Shown here in pieces: positions 48,357 to 55,760 of a stretch of DNA of 55,760 nucleotides. A program made the position numbers and the translations under genes. Every line of letters starts with the position of its first letter. Within the stretch, counting starts at the first letter, position 1. The notes beneath the pieces are model-generated. The model did no database searches and was not told the origin of the DNA. It worked only from the letters and a program-made list of their open reading frames with translations. Source of the DNA: an uncultured Veillonellaceae bacterium (lineage in GTDB: Bacteria > Bacillota > Negativicutes > Selenomonadales > Selenomonadaceae); assembly GCA_902785705.1 (NCBI GenBank), contig CACZZN010000025.1, positions 1-55,760 of the forward strand, read 5' to 3'.

Positions 48357-49541
48357 TGTTATGGCGGATGCCATGTCCTGGAGAGGGAACTGCTGGTCGA
48401 CAGCGCCTGCCTCCCATGCGGCACGCGGCATGCCGTAGACGACGGAGCTGTCCTTGTCCTGCCCGAGCGTGGGAGAACCTTTTTGCTTCATCATGAGAAG
48501 CCCGTCTGCGCCGTCGCGGCCCATGCCGGTGAGAATGACGCCAAGGGCTTCGTCGCCGATCTGCTCCGCGACGGTCTTGAACAGAACGTCCACAGAGGGG
48601 CAGCAGCCGTGCACCCTGGGACCTGTCTTGCAGGTAAGCTTCATGGCCCCCCCGTTGCGGGAGATGGTCATGTGGAAGCTGCCAGGCGCGATATAGACAC
48701 AGTTGGGCTTTACGATATCGCCGTCCTCTGCTTCCTTTACATGGAGCTTGCATTCCTCGTCCAGCCGTGCCGCGAAAAGCTTGGAAAACATGGGCGGGAT
48801 ATGCTGGACGATGACGATGCCCGGAAGCGGAGGATTGAGATCCTTCAGGACAGTGGACAGAGCCTCGGTGCCTCCTGTGGAGGAGCCGATGGCGATGAGC
48901 TTGATATGCTGTTGCGGGCTGGGCTGGGGCATGCGGCTCAGGCTCGTTTTCTGCACGGCATGTGAAGAAGGCGGCATATGAAGATCCGTGACTTTCGGCC
49001 GTTCCGGCAATCTCGATGCCGTATGGCCGATCGGCTTGTCCGCTGCGGGAGCCGACTTTGGGCTCCATGTGCCACGGGCAACAACTTTGTTCTGTGGCGC
49101 AGACACCGGGCTTTGTTCGGCCGATGGAGCCGCTTCGACGGCACGGCGGCTTTTCTTGCCGACGGTCTCGATTGCCTTCGCAAACACCCGGTAGAAAATA
49201 TCCATCTGGCCCGGCTCGGTTGGTTTGACCAGATAGTCCGCGGCGCCATCCCGCAGCGCGGGCCCCCGCCCGACTTCAACATTCCCGAAAACGATGACAG
49301 GAACATTGCTGTTCTGCACAAGCTGCGGCAGATAGGCCTTCCCCTCCATCTTGAAGGCCGCCAGCATGAAATTGACAACGATGACATTGGGACGGAATAC
49401 CATGCGTTTCTCTTTGGCATGAATCGGGTCGGAAGCGGTTTCCATCAGGGATCCTTTCGGAAGGTGTTCCAGCAGTTTGTCTGCTAGTTCCAGCCGATAA
49501 AATATGGAATTGTCTATCACAAGGACCCGAAGCGGTGACAT
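48339..49541 (-). CDS. CheB-type protein-glutamate methylesterase with degenerate receiver
   Basis: The product is 400 residues, ~50 more than usual. The C-terminal methylesterase domain is intact: S221 (IAIGSSTGGTEAL), H247 (IVIVQHIPPMFS) and Asp in LTGMGRDGADGL. The N-terminal receiver-like domain has the fold and the lysine (DYLVKP, K106) but lacks the phosphoacceptor: N57 (VIVVNFMLA) stands where Asp should be, and the acidic pair is D10-N11. An ~80-residue Pro/Ala/Ser-rich linker joins them. It should demethylate or deamidate chemoreceptors, or act on other targets, without phosphorylation control. No cheA, cheR or cheY is adjacent. Confidence 0.9.
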   Translation of the reverse strand: MSPLRVLVIDNSIFYRLELADKLLEHLPKGSLMETASDPIHAKEKRMVFRPNVIVVNFMLAAFKMEGKAYLPQLVQNSNVPVIVFGNVEVGRGPALRDGAADYLVKPTEPGQMDIFYRVFAKAIETVGKKSRRAVEAAPSAEQSPVSAPQNKVVARGTWSPKSAPAADKPIGHTASRLPERPKVTDLHMPPSSHAVQKTSLSRMPQPSPQQHIKLIAIGSSTGGTEALSTVLKDLNPPLPGIVIVQHIPPMFSKLFAARLDEECKLHVKEAEDGDIVKPNCVYIAPGSFHMTISRNGGAMKLTCKTGPRVHGCCPSVDVLFKTVAEQIGDEALGVILTGMGRDGADGLLMMKQKGSPTLGQDKDSSVVYGMPRAAWEAGAVDQQFPLQDMASAITRKARD

Positions 49542-49668
49542 GACGACTCCCCCCCAATCTACAACTACCTACTATGAATCGTAGACCTTTTTTGCGGGAA
49601 TGTCAAGGTAAATCTAAAGGTCTGACGTTCGCGCAAGTTCCGTGTCCCATGCCGCCGCAATCGGGCTT

Positions 49669-49718
49669 AAAAAAGAGAGAAGGAAGTGCGTCATTTGCAC
49701 CCCTTCTCTTTTTTTACT
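49669..49718 (-). terminator. Terminator of the cupin-ending operon
   Basis: On the complement strand AAAAAGAGAAGG..TGCA pairs with TGCG..CCTTCTCTCTTTTTT. Confidence 0.75.
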
Positions 49719-50202
49719 GTAATGCCATATATTCCTCTTCATCCACCGGTTCGCACCATTCGTTGGAGGTTCCTTCGCCCGGAACTTCAATGGCGAGATG
49801 CTGGAAAGCGGAGTCTTTCGCCGCACCATGCCAATGTTTGACATTTGCGGGGATATTCACCACATCACCAGCCTTGAGCATTTGCGCCGGCTTGCCCCAT
49901 TCCTGATACCAACCGCGTCCTGCCGTAACGAGGAGGATTTGGCCGCCGCCTTTTGCGGCGTGATGGATATGCCAATGGTTGCGGCAGCCGGGCTCAAACG
50001 TCACATTGCCGATGACCGTCTGCTCTGTAGAAAGCAGATTCAGGTAACTGGTGCCATCGAAGTACTTGGCATATTGCGTGTTTTCATTTCCCACCGGGAA
50101 AATACTCTCTGCCTTGATATCATCAACACGGTAGACGTTTTCCCGCCCTGCCGTTTGCACAACCTTCACTGCTTTTCGGCTGCCGTTCTCTTTTTCTGCC
50201 AT
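49714..50202 (-). CDS. Cupin-domain protein (carboxymuconolactone/quercetinase-like)
   Basis: The start at 50202 (MAEKENGSRKAVKVV) has GGAGGCGG upstream; the longer upstream frame enters a MITE and is rejected. The product is 162 residues. A cupin barrel with metal ligands is visible: GNVTFEPGCRNHWHIHHAAK (HWHIH) and later IPANVKHWHGAAKDSAFQHL. Such small cupins often accompany aldo-keto/flavin oxidoreductases. It is the last gene of a leftward group with two Tat-exported enzymes, from which it is now separated by a MITE inserted 36 bases upstream of its start. Confidence 0.85.
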   Translation of the reverse strand: MAEKENGSRKAVKVVQTAGRENVYRVDDIKAESIFPVGNENTQYAKYFDGTSYLNLLSTEQTVIGNVTFEPGCRNHWHIHHAAKGGGQILLVTAGRGWYQEWGKPAQMLKAGDVVNIPANVKHWHGAAKDSAFQHLAIEVPGEGTSNEWCEPVDEEEYMALQ

Positions 50203-50237
50203 CGTCGCCGCCTCCGTCACGTTTAAATTTGATTTAA

Positions 50238-50451
50238 GGAACTGTGCGCAAATAATCACTGCATTCTGCTTGTCTGAATTTGCCATGACTGCGTTGTCGG
50301 TCGGACAATCCTTCGCCATGGGCTCAGGATTCTCGCTGACGTGCCACTGGCACATCAGCCATTCGACATAGCACCACTATGACTCACTCCTCCGCCTTGT
50401 CATGACAAATTCATCCTGCGCATACTGCAGCGATTATTTTTGCACAGTTCC
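50238..50451. mobile_element. MITE between flavodoxin and cupin genes (214 bp)
   Basis: Ends GGAACTGTGCGCAAATAATC (from 50238) and GATTATTTTTGCACAGTTCC (to 50451) form a 26-base inverted repeat with 23 matches. Inside lies CATAGCACCACTATG (50367-50381), shared with the MITE at 43110, and CTGCGTTG...AATCCT also shared. No TA duplication is evident. Non-coding. Confidence 0.82.
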
Positions 50452-50522
50452 CAAAGAATATACTCACTGCAAGTCCTGCTGTCAAGTATTTTTTAGTTTC
50501 GTAATTGATGCTCCTTTGTACC

Positions 50523-51206
50523 CTACAAGTTGGCGCCGATGTTATAGGCCATATCCCCAAACGCAGACCTTTCCACCAGAGAACGGGAACCGCATCCCGT
50601 TGCCCAAACCTGTCCTACGTCCTGCCACTCCATGTAGCGCACCAGAGTATCGTAATGCGCCGACAGAGCTTCCATGGTCCAATCTGCGCTGTTATACGCC
50701 GTGGCCATGATGATGGATTTTTTGCCGTGCAGTCTTTCCGTGCGGGAATAGAAGCGATCCACAATGGTCTTGAGCTGCGCTGACATACCGTAATAATAAA
50801 GCGGCGTTACGAGTACAAGCAGGTCGGCCTCCAGCATTTTCGGCATCAGATTGTCCTCAATGGCATCCTTCCACACGCAGGGACCGTCCATGCCGCAGCG
50901 ATCGCAGCCGCTGCACGGGTGCGTTTCCTCTCTTGCCGCATCAAAAACAAACACCTCATGCCCCGCGCTTTTAGCTCCCTCCGTAAATCGGCCGGACAAA
51001 TACTTGGATGTGGATTCGCTGTTCGAATGGGGACTGCTGTTTAACACGACGATTTTCATGTTCTTTCCTCCCGACACGCTGCCCTTTTCCGGCGCAGCTG
51101 CACTTTTCTTGTTCTTTTCATCCGCCAATGCGGAGAGGCCGCAGCCCGACAGGAACAGTGTCAGGGCTCCCGTACCGACCGCCTTCAAAAAATTCCTTCT
51201 GTTCAT
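50523..51206 (-). CDS. Tat-exported flavodoxin-like NAD(P)H-dependent oxidoreductase
   Basis: The start at 51206 (MNRRNFLKAVGTGALTLFLS) has a Tat-like RRNFLK motif followed by a lipobox-like LFLSGCG; the longer frame reaches into the next gene. The product is 227 residues. The flavodoxin-like fold shows the FMN phosphate loop VVLNSSPHSNSES, the Cys-rich CSGCDRCGMDGPCVWKD and TPLYYYGMSAQLKTIVDRFY. It would bind FMN and reduce an unknown compound outside the cytoplasm. Export of a flavodoxin-family enzyme is unusual. Confidence 0.85.
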   Translation of the reverse strand: MNRRNFLKAVGTGALTLFLSGCGLSALADEKNKKSAAAPEKGSVSGGKNMKIVVLNSSPHSNSESTSKYLSGRFTEGAKSAGHEVFVFDAAREETHPCSGCDRCGMDGPCVWKDAIEDNLMPKMLEADLLVLVTPLYYYGMSAQLKTIVDRFYSRTERLHGKKSIIMATAYNSADWTMEALSAHYDTLVRYMEWQDVGQVWATGCGSRSLVERSAFGDMAYNIGANL

Positions 51207-51243
51207 GGATTCAACCTCACACTTTTGACAGCATTTTTGTCTC

Positions 51244-51546
51244 TCACTTTCCCGCATAATCCGCAAAATGAGCAGAAATCTTAACACCCTTGAAGGGACG
51301 TACATCGTAAATGGCCATACCCTCCGCATAGTAGACGTCTTCCTTGAGGATAGATTCTACCTCCTCCCGGGTCTCTGCGGCGCAAATCATAAGACCGGAC
51401 ATTTCCCGGTCGGTATAAGGCCCCACCAGGAGAAAATCTCCCTTCTCAAAATGCTTGGTGAACCATGCCACATGGTGTTGAAAAAGCTCCTCGCCCTTTC
51501 CTTCGGGAATTTTCTCCGGCTTCAACTCCTGACTGATGATAAACAT
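51244..51546 (-). CDS. YCII-domain protein
   Basis: The start at 51546 (MFIISQELKPEKIPEGKGEE) has AAGGAGGCAAACGCT before it; longer frames enter the upstream gene. The product is 100 residues with the YCII ferredoxin-like fold: HHVAWFTKHFEKGDFLLVGP and the His/Asp pair near HVAWF and YYAEGMAIYDVRPF. YCII proteins are putative enzymes related to dehydrochlorinases and muconolactone-type isomerases; function here is unknown. It lies between the two Tat-exported enzymes in one operon. Confidence 0.8.
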   Translation of the reverse strand: MFIISQELKPEKIPEGKGEELFQHHVAWFTKHFEKGDFLLVGPYTDREMSGLMICAAETREEVESILKEDVYYAEGMAIYDVRPFKGVKISAHFADYAGK

Positions 51547-51568
51547 AGCGTTTGCCTCCTTAATGTTT

Positions 51569-52654
51569 CTAAATCTTTTCCTGCAGCAGAGTTTCTGCAT
51601 TATGCACATAGACCTGCCCTGCCCAGCGGCGTGAGATGAGCACATCGTCCAGCGCCTTTTTCTTCTGGAGTAAAATCGGTTCGAGGACGTATGGGTAGTC
51701 GCTGCCGTAAACAATGTGCTTATCGTCGGTAATATTCATAAGCATCTCCAGTTCATCCGGGACGGGATCGCCGGCAAGGTCAAAATACAGCTTGCTGATT
51801 CCCTTTTCGACGTCCACGGTTTTCATCATTCCCAGTTTCGCGAGCATGGCAAACATGGCTGCTGCCCGCGTTTTCATGTATGGTAGGAAAGAACCGGTAT
51901 GCGGCACCACCAAGCGGATGTCAGGGAATTTTTCCAGCGTGCCGTTTGCCAAAAGATTCAGCACGGCTCGTGTCGTGTCCGTCGGATATTCAAAGAGCGC
52001 CATGACGTTTCCCGTAACCACATTGCCTCGCGGAAGTTCCTGTGCCGGACTGGGGTGCAGGATCACAAGCGCCTTTCTGCGGTTTAACTCGGCAAAGATA
52101 TTATCCAAACACGGATCGCCGAGATACACGCCGCAGCTGTTGGAAGCAACTTTGACACCCAGTGCGCCGAGCTTATCCATAGAGTAGCGGATTTCTTCCA
52201 ACGAACCCGCCTCGTCGGGCAAAGGGAGACTCGCCGCAAAACCAAACTGTTTCGGATGTGCCTCACAAATACCTGCCATTTCCGTATTGATCTCTCTGGC
52301 TACCTGCGCCGCTGCAGAAGCATCCCCATGATAGATGTGAGGCGTTGGCATGGACAGAACAGAGTAATCAATATTTGCTTTCGACATAAAAGCGATATGA
52401 TGCTCTAATGACCAGCTTGGAAGGGGGAATCCCTCTTCGAGGGCGGAATCAATGCCAAGGCGTTTCAGTCCGTTGATGTAGGAAGGCAAGATGGCATGAC
52501 AATGGAAGTCAACTTTTCTTCCCTCCGGCAGTCGCGTGCTTTCGGTTTCCATCACCGTGCTGTTCTTTGGCTTTGCCTCGGACATTCCATATCCTCCCGC
52601 AAGCATGGTCAGCATCCCAAGCCCGCCGGCTTTCAGAAACTCTCTTCGATTCAT
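51569..52654 (-). CDS. Tat-exported amidohydrolase (amidohydrolase_2 family)
   Basis: The product is 361 residues. The N-terminus MNRREFLKAGGLGMLTMLAG is a Tat signal. The TIM-barrel metal site is visible as VDFHCHAILP (HxH), LVILHPSPAQ, VVPHTGSFLPY and IVYGSDYPYV (Asp). The family includes ACMSD-like decarboxylases and o-pyrocatechuate decarboxylases. It heads the leftward operon amidohydrolase, YCII, flavodoxin, cupin, a set that suggests processing of an aromatic or lactone-type compound in the envelope; that is inference. Confidence 0.88.
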   Translation of the reverse strand: MNRREFLKAGGLGMLTMLAGGYGMSEAKPKNSTVMETESTRLPEGRKVDFHCHAILPSYINGLKRLGIDSALEEGFPLPSWSLEHHIAFMSKANIDYSVLSMPTPHIYHGDASAAAQVAREINTEMAGICEAHPKQFGFAASLPLPDEAGSLEEIRYSMDKLGALGVKVASNSCGVYLGDPCLDNIFAELNRRKALVILHPSPAQELPRGNVVTGNVMALFEYPTDTTRAVLNLLANGTLEKFPDIRLVVPHTGSFLPYMKTRAAAMFAMLAKLGMMKTVDVEKGISKLYFDLAGDPVPDELEMLMNITDDKHIVYGSDYPYVLEPILLQKKKALDDVLISRRWAGQVYVHNAETLLQEKI

Positions 52655-53078
52655 ACTGTGCCTCCAGTCGTGCCTTTATCAGGAAGGGGGTGCAAGAATT
52701 TTCGGCTAATCTTGTACACCGAATGGTATATAAAACCGATGCAATGGATGCTGCGGCCGATGTATAATGACAAATAGTAACTTACCGCGTGTCAGGTTTA
52801 TTTTACAGTAAAGGCGACACGTTGTCAATATACAGTGCAAAAATTTTTCAAATCCCTGCCCATCCCGAAACAACACCATCATGCTGTCCTCGCTCCCGTC
52901 GTTGCATGACGATGGAAGCACGCCTGCGCTGCCATATCCATATGTACGAGTATCTTAGTGGTGTTCCCGCGCGTACGTCTGCGATTGCCAAAATAATCAT
53001 TAAGGCAGGAATACTGTCGGTGGATGGAGAATTTCTACGCATTGGTGAAACGAGGGTAGGTTCAAAGGGGGACTGGCT
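52655..53078. other. Divergent regulatory region between amidohydrolase operon and alpha/beta hydrolase
   Basis: It contains the leftward promoter at 52800-52828. A rightward open frame (52789-53118) includes KIIIKAGILSVDGEFLRIGE, which looks protein-like but has no recognisable family or ribosome site and overlaps the next gene. It may be a remnant. Confidence 0.4.
52800..52828 (-). promoter_or_regulatory. Promoter of the amidohydrolase operon
   Basis: On the complement strand TTGACA (52828-52823) and TAAAAT (52805-52800) are 17 bases apart. The near-inverted CGTGTCGCC / CTGACACGCG flanks the -10 and could bind a regulator. Confidence 0.65.
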
Positions 53079-54068
53079 ATGCGAAAAAGTATGGGAGCGT
53101 ATTGCATTGGGCAGATGATTTCGGTCAAGCAAGCGGTTTTTCTGCTAGGATTGTCGGTTTGCTTGTTGTTTTCCCTGTGTTTGTCCACGGCGCAGGCGGC
53201 AGAAATCCTGAGGGAAACCGTACCATTGGAACGGAATGAAGTGCCGCTGCACTTGGAACGTTATGTAGAACAGGACGGAAAGACGAAACAGCCCATCTTG
53301 TTCGTACACGGCGTAACATTTTCCTCCCATGAATTTGATGTCGACTACAAGGATTACAGTTTGGCACGATATTTTGCCAAGCATGGATTTGAGGTTTGGT
53401 TGCTCGATATTGCAGGATTCGGAAAATCCGGCAGCGTCAAAGATGGCTTTATGCCGAATTCGGATTATGCAGCAGAAGACATCGCAGTTGCTGTGCGGTG
53501 CATACTGGAGCGAAATCAAATCGCGTCCATGGATATTTTGGGCTGGAGCTGGGGAACCGTGACCAGTGGACGCTTTGCCGCCAAGCACCCGGAGATGGTG
53601 CGCCGCCTTGTGCTTTACGCGCCTATCGTGGCGGGACTTGGTGCGCAGGATGTGAAGGAGCCGTTTCATAAAAATACATGGGGTTCTGCCGTTTCGGATT
53701 TTCAACGGAAGGTGGACGGCAGCATAGACTTTGACATCGTGGAAAAGCCTGTGGCAAGCACCTATATTGATAATGCCTGGCACTACGACAGGGATAAGAG
53801 CCCGAATGGCGGAAGACGGGATTTGCTGGTCAGCAAAAGCATACGGCTGATTCCCACGGAGAACATCAAGGCCCCTGTGCTGATCATCTCCGGCTCTAAG
53901 GATCCTTATGTATCTGCCGATTTATGCGAAGAGGCCTATAAGACACTTCCCAATCAAAAGGATTCGCAACTCGTGATTGTGAACGGCGCAGCCCATGCCA
54001 TGCTGATGGAACGACCGTACTACAGGATATTCAGAGAGCAGATATTGAAATTTTTAGAAAAGAAGTAA
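53079..54068 (+). CDS. Secreted alpha/beta hydrolase
   Basis: The ATG at 53079 follows AAAGGGGG by 7 bases; an internal ATG at 53115 would give a tighter signal peptide but lacks a site. The product is 329 residues with a hydrophobic signal (QAVFLLGLSVCLLFSLCL, cut near AQA). The fold is clear: ILFVHGVTFSSHEFD (oxyanion), nucleophile Ser in DILGWSWGTVTSG, acid Asp in IISGSKDPYV and base His in VNGAAHAMLM. It cleaves an ester or related bond outside the cytoplasm. Divergent from, and probably functionally linked to, the Tat operon. Confidence 0.85.
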   Translation: MRKSMGAYCIGQMISVKQAVFLLGLSVCLLFSLCLSTAQAAEILRETVPLERNEVPLHLERYVEQDGKTKQPILFVHGVTFSSHEFDVDYKDYSLARYFAKHGFEVWLLDIAGFGKSGSVKDGFMPNSDYAAEDIAVAVRCILERNQIASMDILGWSWGTVTSGRFAAKHPEMVRRLVLYAPIVAGLGAQDVKEPFHKNTWGSAVSDFQRKVDGSIDFDIVEKPVASTYIDNAWHYDRDKSPNGGRRDLLVSKSIRLIPTENIKAPVLIISGSKDPYVSADLCEEAYKTLPNQKDSQLVIVNGAAHAMLMERPYYRIFREQILKFLEKK

Positions 54069-54125
54069 CAGCAAGGATTCGGTGGGTGCAGTTATATCCC
54101 GGCGCATGAGAAAATCCATCGGCGC

Positions 54126-54226
54126 AAGAAACTCCATGTGAAACGGTGTTTCGCATTACGCCCTTACACGAAATCTAAGCTCCTGCTTCGCCTACGGCTT
54201 GCACTCGCTAAGATTTCATAGTAAAA
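54126..54226 (+). repeat. Dispersed hairpin repeat, copy F (head type 1)
   Basis: GTGAAACGGTGTTTCGC head, CATTACGCCCTTACACGAAA block, centre GCTTCGCCTACGGCTTGC, arm GCTAAGATTTCATAGTAAAA. It is over 85% identical to copy A. Unlike copies A and E it is not followed by a gene start but by the lysA terminator. Confidence 0.8.
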
Positions 54227-54250
54227 AAGACGGCTGATAAAAGCCGTCAA
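54222..54250 (-). terminator. Terminator of lysA
   Basis: On the complement strand GACGGCT pairs with AGCCGTC around TTTATC and is followed by TTTTTT. Confidence 0.85.
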
Positions 54251-54289
54251 AAGAAATGATAAGTGGCAATACGATACGATCAAAGGGAG

Positions 54290-55552
54290 CTATCCTTTCA
54301 TCCGACTGCCCGGAAATTTCAGCGTTGCAAAGTAATCATCCAGAGTTTCCGCACGGCGGATGAGCTCGATGCTTCCGTTCTCGCAGAGCAGAAGCTCGGC
54401 GCTCCTCAGTTTGCCGTTGTAGTTGAAGCCCATGGCGTGGCCATGGGCGCCTGTGTCGTGGAGCACGAGCAGGTCGCCGATATCGATTTTGGGCAGCCGG
54501 CGGTCAATGGCAAATTTGTCGTTGTTCTCGCAGAGCGAGCCTGTCACATCATAGACGTGATCGCAGGGAGCATCCTCTTTTCCCAGAACCGTGATATGGT
54601 GGTAGGCGCCGTAAAGGGCGGGGCGCATGAGGTTCGCCATGCAGGAGTCCAGCCCGATGTAGTTCTTGTAGGTGTGCTTTTCATGCAGGACGGTGGAGAC
54701 GAGCCAGCCTGCCGGTCCGGTCATCGCGCGTCCGCTTTCCATTGCGATGGCGATGTCCGTGAGTCCCGCCGGGCCGAGGCTCTCTTCGTAGGCCTGATGG
54801 ATACCCTTGCCGACTGCGTCCAGATCCACGGGCTCCTGTTCCGGGAGATATGGGATGCCGATGCCGCCGCCGAGGTTCACGAATTCCAAGTGGATGCCAA
54901 GGCGTTCCTTGAGCTCTGTCGCAAGACGGAACATGAGCGTGGCGGTGTAGATGAAGCCTTCGGTGCGCAGCTCGTTCGAGATGACCATGGTGTGCAGCCC
55001 GAAGCGTTTGACACCTTTGGCCTGCGCCATGGCGTAGGCCTCAAAGAGCTGGTTCTTTGTGAGGCCGTACTTCGCCTCGACGGGCTTGCCGATGATGTCA
55101 TTTCCTTCGATGAGGTTGCCGGGATTGTAGCGGAAGGAAAGGCAGGATGGCATGCCCGCATGCTTTTCCAAGTATTCTACATGGGTGATGTCGTCAAGGT
55201 TGATGATGGCGCCGAGCTCCACGGCCTTCCGGAACTCATCCGCAGGCGTATCGTTGGAGGTCAGCATGATCTTCTCGCCTGTGACACCCGCTGCCTCGGA
55301 AAGATAGAGTTCCGCGATGGAGCTGCAGTCCGTGCCTGCACCCTCTTCCTTCAATATCTCGATGATGCGCGGATTCGGCGTGGCTTTCACCGCGAAATGC
55401 TCACGGAATTCGGGCGCCCATGCGAATGCGGCTTTCAGCCTGCGGATATTTTCGCGGATGGCATGCTCGTCATAAATATGAAAGGGAGTAGGATATTTCT
55501 TTGCAATTTCCTGCACCTGCTCCTTGGAAAGCGGAAATGATTTGTTGGACAT
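54290..55552 (-). CDS. lysA: Diaminopimelate decarboxylase-like PLP enzyme
   Basis: The product is 420 residues with CAGGAGGAAGACCT before the ATG. It is a fold-III PLP decarboxylase: the PLP lysine in HFAVKATPNPRI, the phosphate-binding LGGGIGIPY, active-site Cys in DVTGSLCENNDKF and the C-terminal HDTGAHGHAMGFNYNG. The CENxD motif favours diaminopimelate (to lysine) over ornithine decarboxylases. Selenomonads also use a lysine/ornithine decarboxylase for cadaverine in peptidoglycan, so that specificity should be kept as an alternative. Monocistronic. Confidence 0.88.
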   Translation of the reverse strand: MSNKSFPLSKEQVQEIAKKYPTPFHIYDEHAIRENIRRLKAAFAWAPEFREHFAVKATPNPRIIEILKEEGAGTDCSSIAELYLSEAAGVTGEKIMLTSNDTPADEFRKAVELGAIINLDDITHVEYLEKHAGMPSCLSFRYNPGNLIEGNDIIGKPVEAKYGLTKNQLFEAYAMAQAKGVKRFGLHTMVISNELRTEGFIYTATLMFRLATELKERLGIHLEFVNLGGGIGIPYLPEQEPVDLDAVGKGIHQAYEESLGPAGLTDIAIAMESGRAMTGPAGWLVSTVLHEKHTYKNYIGLDSCMANLMRPALYGAYHHITVLGKEDAPCDHVYDVTGSLCENNDKFAIDRRLPKIDIGDLLVLHDTGAHGHAMGFNYNGKLRSAELLLCENGSIELIRRAETLDDYFATLKFPGSRMKG

Positions 55553-55592
55553 AGGTCTTCCTCCTGCTGGATGAAATTGATTCTCTATGGGG

Positions 55593-55622
55593 ATTTTAAC
55601 AAAACAGGCATAGGATTGTCAA
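55593..55622 (-). promoter_or_regulatory. Promoter of lysA
   Basis: On the complement strand TTGACA (55622-55617) and TAAAAT (55598-55593) are 18 bases apart, ~40 bases before the start codon. Confidence 0.65.
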
Positions 55623-55760
55623 TTTCTATAACGATTTGGCATTGTTCTCAAAGGAAATCTGTTACTGTGAAACATCTTGTAAGCACTCTGTAAAAAGGCG
55701 CAAACTACCCCAGTAGTATCAATGGACAATAAAAAATCCATATAGAGGGGACAAATATCC

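Noticed and set aside
1..55760. CRISPR array
   Set aside because: No set of regularly spaced direct repeats with variable spacers was seen; the repeats found are dispersed singletons or a pair.

Overview
The window reads as chromosomal DNA of a Gram-negative-type Firmicute, most likely Negativicutes / Selenomonadaceae (Selenomonas- or Mitsuokella-like). This placement is an inference. The window joins Firmicute traits (SCIFF ranthipeptide system, GGGtGRT protein pair, mannose-family PTS under a LevR-type activator, secG-est-rnr-smpB order) with diderm-style exported enzymes (UshA-like 5'-nucleotidase, two Tat-type N-termini). GC content is moderately high and most genes have strong AGGAGG-type ribosome sites.

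Layout. 1-884: 3' part of an IS630-type insertion sequence whose transposase is split by a run of nine A's. 1.1-6.2 kb: exported 5'-nucleotidase, an RsiV-like exported protein and a Cache chemoreceptor. 6.3-7.4 kb: a lone tyrosine recombinase. 7.5-9.4 kb: queC-queD, a 25-residue holin-like toxin candidate and a YdjM-like membrane protein. 9.5-11.0 kb: type II NADH dehydrogenase and tRNA-Ala(CGC). 11.0-15.9 kb: an accessory patch bounded by ~100-bp direct repeats, holding wreckage of hsdM and of a gltS copy, an APH-like kinase overlapping an MFS transporter, and intact gltS. 15.9-18.8 kb: an iron-sulfur operon read leftward, ending upstream in a truncated DUF134 gene, plus a LysR regulator. 19.2-20.1 kb: metF. 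20.5-26.2 kb: levR-type activator and a mannose-family EIIABCD operon with a textbook sigma-54 promoter. 26.3-28.9 kb: manA, Uma2-type protein, galU. 28.9-30.8 kb: PAS-GGDEF-GAF-PAS protein. 31.0-33.7 kb: TSCPD protein, PHP phosphatase, SCIFF precursor (absent from ordinary gene calls) and its radical-SAM maturase. 34.1-42.4 kb: gap-pgk-tpiA-gpmI, the scaffold/GGGtGRT pair, and pyk. 42.4-43.3 kb: a double-glycine leader peptide, a tiny convergent membrane ORF and a MITE. 43.4-47.4 kb: secG-est-rnr-smpB. 47.6-49.5 kb: GntR regulator and an atypical CheB. 49.7-54.1 kb: a leftward operon of Tat-exported amidohydrolase, YCII protein, Tat-exported flavodoxin and cupin, divergent from a secreted alpha/beta hydrolase. 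54.3-55.6 kb: diaminopimelate decarboxylase.

How the genes work together. The PTS imports and phosphorylates a hexose, and ManA and GalU can pass it to fructose-6-P or UDP-glucose. The glycolytic operon and pyk carry carbon to pyruvate, and Ndh reoxidises NADH. The most novel-looking signals are non-coding: (i) a five-copy ~100-bp dispersed repeat with two interchangeable head hairpins, two copies of which provide the Shine-Dalgarno of the next gene and one of which is split by a nested MITE; (ii) a MITE family with a common CATAGCACCACTATG core; (iii) a structured leader with mutually exclusive pairings before the GGGtGRT pair, sharing sequence blocks with the gap leader. Small-peptide loci (SCIFF, GG-leader peptide, Hol-Tox-like ORF, Cys-tail ORF) form a second theme.
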